Assembly (NCBI GenBank): GCA_919902965.1
Contig: CAKKSJ010000087.1
Span: 1-14,612, forward strand
Reading direction: 5' to 3'
DNA: 14,612 nt
Source of the DNA: Burkholderiales bacterium
GTDB lineage: Bacteria > Pseudomonadota > Gammaproteobacteria > Burkholderiales > SG8-39
How positions within the stretch are numbered: position 1 is the first letter of the stretch; each line of letters opens with the position of its first letter. Position numbers and translations under genes: made by a program. Under the pieces are notes generated by a model. That model was not told where the DNA came from. It made no database searches and saw nothing but the letters and a program-made list of their open reading frames with translations. Positions 12,799 through 14,612 of this stretch are shown here, piece by piece.

Positions 12799-14612
12799 TC
12801 ATTTCAGACCCTTGTAGCTCTTTTCGAGCAATTTCGCCTGTGCAGCGGCGAGGCGCGCGATCGGCACGCGCGGCCCGGAGCAGGACACGTAGTCGATCGC
12901 GATGCTATGGCAAAAATGTATTGATGCGGGGTCGCCGCCGTGTTCGCCGCAGATACCGACCTTGAGATCCGGCCGCTTCTGGCGCCCGCTTTCGACTGCC
13001 ATTTTCATCAACTGCCCCACGCCCTTGATGTCCAGCACCTCGAAGGGATTGTCCTGCAGGATGCCGGTCTCGTTGTAGGCCGGCAGGAATTTGTTCTCCG
13101 CATCCTCGCGGCTGAACGAGAACGTTGCCTGAGTCAGGTCGTTGGTGCCGAAAGAGAAAAACTCCGCGTCCTGGGCCATGCGACCTGCGCGCAGGCAGGC
13201 GCGCACGACCTCGAGCATGGAACCGAATTTGAATTTGACGTTGATGCCATGGGTCAGTTCGACCACCTTGTGGATGCGCTGCACCTTGGCGTGGATGCGC
13301 ATCATCTCTTCGACCGTGGCGACCTGCGGCACCATAATCTCGGGATAAATCTCGGTTCCTTCGCGCGCGCAGAGTGCAGCGGCTTCGAGTATCGCCTGGA
13401 TCTGCATGGCATAGATTTCCGGGTAGGTGATACCCAGGCGCACGCCGCGGTGGCCCAGCATGGGATTGACCTCGGCCAGAGCGCGGACTTTCTTGAGGAT
13501 GGTTTCTTTCTTGTGGATCACATCCTCTTCCAGATGCGACTCCTTGAAAACCTGCAAGCCGCCCATCAGCTTGGTGAGACCGTCGGCATATTGCTGGTAG
13601 AGCCTGGGATTGAGCAGTTTCATCGTTTCAGGCAATTCTTCCAGACCTTTGATCGTGTCGGTCAGATGATGCAGATTCGCGATCTCCAGCTCCAGCTGCG
13701 CGGCGGTCGGCAGGAATTCGTGCATCGGCGGATCGAGCAGGCGTATGGTCACCGGCAAGCCCTTCATGGCCTTGAAAATTCCCTTGAAATCCGAACGCTG
13801 TATGGGCAGCAGCCGGTCCAAAGCCGCCTGGCGTTGCTCCACCGTCTCGGCCAGGATCATTTCCTGCATGATCGGCAGTCGATCGGTGCTGTTGAACATG
13901 CGCTCGGTGCGCACCAGGCCGATACCCTTCGCGCCGAATTCGCGCGCGCGAATCGCGTCCTCGGGTGTATCCGCATTGGCCATCACTTTGAGCGTCGCAG
14001 TCTCGTCCGCCCAGGCGAGCAGCGTGGCCATCTCTTCCGAGAATTCCGCCGCCACCGTCGGCACTTCGCCGGCGTAGACATGGCCGGTGCCGCCGTCGAT
14101 GGTGATCACGTCGCCTTCGTGCAGTGTGGTTTCTCCGATGACGGCGCTGCGCCCTTTGTCGTCGATGACGATCTGCTCGCAACCGGAAACGCAGGGCTTG
14201 CCCATACCGCGTGCGACCACCGCGGCATGCGAAGTCTTGCCACCGCGACTGGTGAGTATGCCTTGCGCACGGAAAAACCCATGGATATCTTCCGGCTTGG
14301 TTTCCTCGCGCACCAGAATTACCTTTTCGCCTGCATTGCCCCGTGCTTCGGCAGTGTTGGCGTCGAACACGATCTTGCCGGAGGCGGCGCCGGGTGAAGC
14401 CGGCAATCCTTGCGCCAGCGATCTGCCGCGGAAATTCGGCGACAGCTGCGGCACCAGCAACTGCTCGAGCATGGGCGGTTCGACGCGCAGCAGGGCGCGC
14501 TCCTTGGTGATCAACCCTTCCTTGAACATTTCCACCGAACTGCGCACCATGCCGCGCGCGTTCATCTTGCCGTTGCGCGTCTGCAGGCAGTAGAGCCTGC
14601 CTTTTTCGATGG
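12799..14612 (-). CDS. ppdK: Pyruvate, phosphate dikinase, N-terminal part outside the window
   Basis: PPDK interconverts pyruvate, ATP and phosphate with phosphoenolpyruvate, AMP and pyrophosphate. About 603 C-terminal residues are visible of a protein usually near 880-900. The reading frame is open to the window edge; the visible start IEKGRLYCLQTRNGK is the end of the ATP-grasp domain, so the methionine at 14565 is internal. Next come the swivelling domain with phospho-His in GGKTSHAAVVARGMGKPCVSG (H at about visible residue 128), and the PEP-binding barrel with GHRGVRLG, SFGTNDLTQ and CGEHGGDP. The catalytic Cys is in YVSCSGPRVP; most PPDKs have SCSP(F/Y)R there. GIY-YIG and arfB follow at 22 and 13 bases. 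The promoter is outside the window. Confidence 0.95.
   Translation of the reverse strand, partial: IEKGRLYCLQTRNGKMNARGMVRSSVEMFKEGLITKERALLRVEPPMLEQLLVPQLSPNFRGRSLAQGLPASPGAASGKIVFDANTAEARGNAGEKVILVREETKPEDIHGFFRAQGILTSRGGKTSHAAVVARGMGKPCVSGCEQIVIDDKGRSAVIGETTLHEGDVITIDGGTGHVYAGEVPTVAAEFSEEMATLLAWADETATLKVMANADTPEDAIRAREFGAKGIGLVRTERMFNSTDRLPIMQEMILAETVEQRQAALDRLLPIQRSDFKGIFKAMKGLPVTIRLLDPPMHEFLPTAAQLELEIANLHHLTDTIKGLEELPETMKLLNPRLYQQYADGLTKLMGGLQVFKESHLEEDVIHKKETILKKVRALAEVNPMLGHRGVRLGITYPEIYAMQIQAILEAAALCAREGTEIYPEIMVPQVATVEEMMRIHAKVQRIHKVVELTHGINVKFKFGSMLEVVRACLRAGRMAQDAEFFSFGTNDLTQATFSFSREDAENKFLPAYNETGILQDNPFEVLDIKGVGQLMKMAVESGRQKRPDLKVGICGEHGGDPASIHFCHSIAIDYVSCSGPRVPIARLAAAQAKLLEKSYKGLK

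Noticed and set aside
12940..14397. Long plus-strand open frame antisense to ppdK
   Set aside because: No recognisable motifs, rich in His, Gln and Arg; it is the mirror of a well-conserved PPDK frame.

Overview
The window looks like chromosomal DNA from a GC-rich proteobacterium, most likely a betaproteobacterium. The reasons are high-GC coding with long meaningless antisense frames, LivJ/H/M/G/F, ArfB and pyruvate phosphate dikinase of proteobacterial type, two FNR/ANR-type palindromes and a sigma-54-type promoter. The species cannot be named from the sequence. I see no tRNA, rRNA, CRISPR array, insertion sequence or phage gene.

Layout. (1) Positions 1-4776, minus strand: a branched-chain-amino-acid-type ABC importer in the order livJ (binding protein), livH, livM, livG, livF; livF runs off the left edge. 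The gap between livJ and livH is packed with tandem stem-loops. The 451-base gap upstream of livJ holds a good -24/-12 promoter match, a possible IHF site and an 8-bp inverted repeat at enhancer distance. (2) Positions 5228-6728, plus strand: a NYN-domain (LabA-like) protein with a C-terminal OST-HTH/LOTUS-like region, then a hairpin-rich spacer, then a universal stress protein preceded by an exact FNR/ANR box. (3) Positions 11888-6729, minus strand: a response regulator with its receiver domain at the C-terminus, a small c-type cytochrome, a thiamine-diphosphate enzyme of the acetolactate-synthase superfamily, a family III CoA-transferase and a crotonase-fold protein lacking both catalytic glutamates. 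A second FNR/ANR-like box lies upstream of the response regulator. (4) Positions 14612-12095, minus strand: pyruvate phosphate dikinase (its N-terminal part is outside the window), a GIY-YIG protein and the ribosome-rescue factor ArfB, closely spaced as one probable operon.

How they may work together. The importer and the ThDP/CoA-transferase/crotonase set look like uptake and CoA-dependent breakdown of a carboxylic acid. The binding protein appears to have lost positions that hold the alpha-amino-acid group in LivJ, so the substrate may not be an amino acid. This link is inference: the two blocks are separated by the plus-strand NYN and Usp genes. The two FNR/ANR boxes suggest that the stress protein and the response regulator/cytochrome unit are induced at low oxygen.

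The most interesting points are the sigma-54-style control region of the importer, the livJ-livH hairpin array with complementary loops, the degenerate ABC signature in LivG, the crotonase without its glutamates, and the response-regulator promoter with an FNR-like box plus a second dyad.
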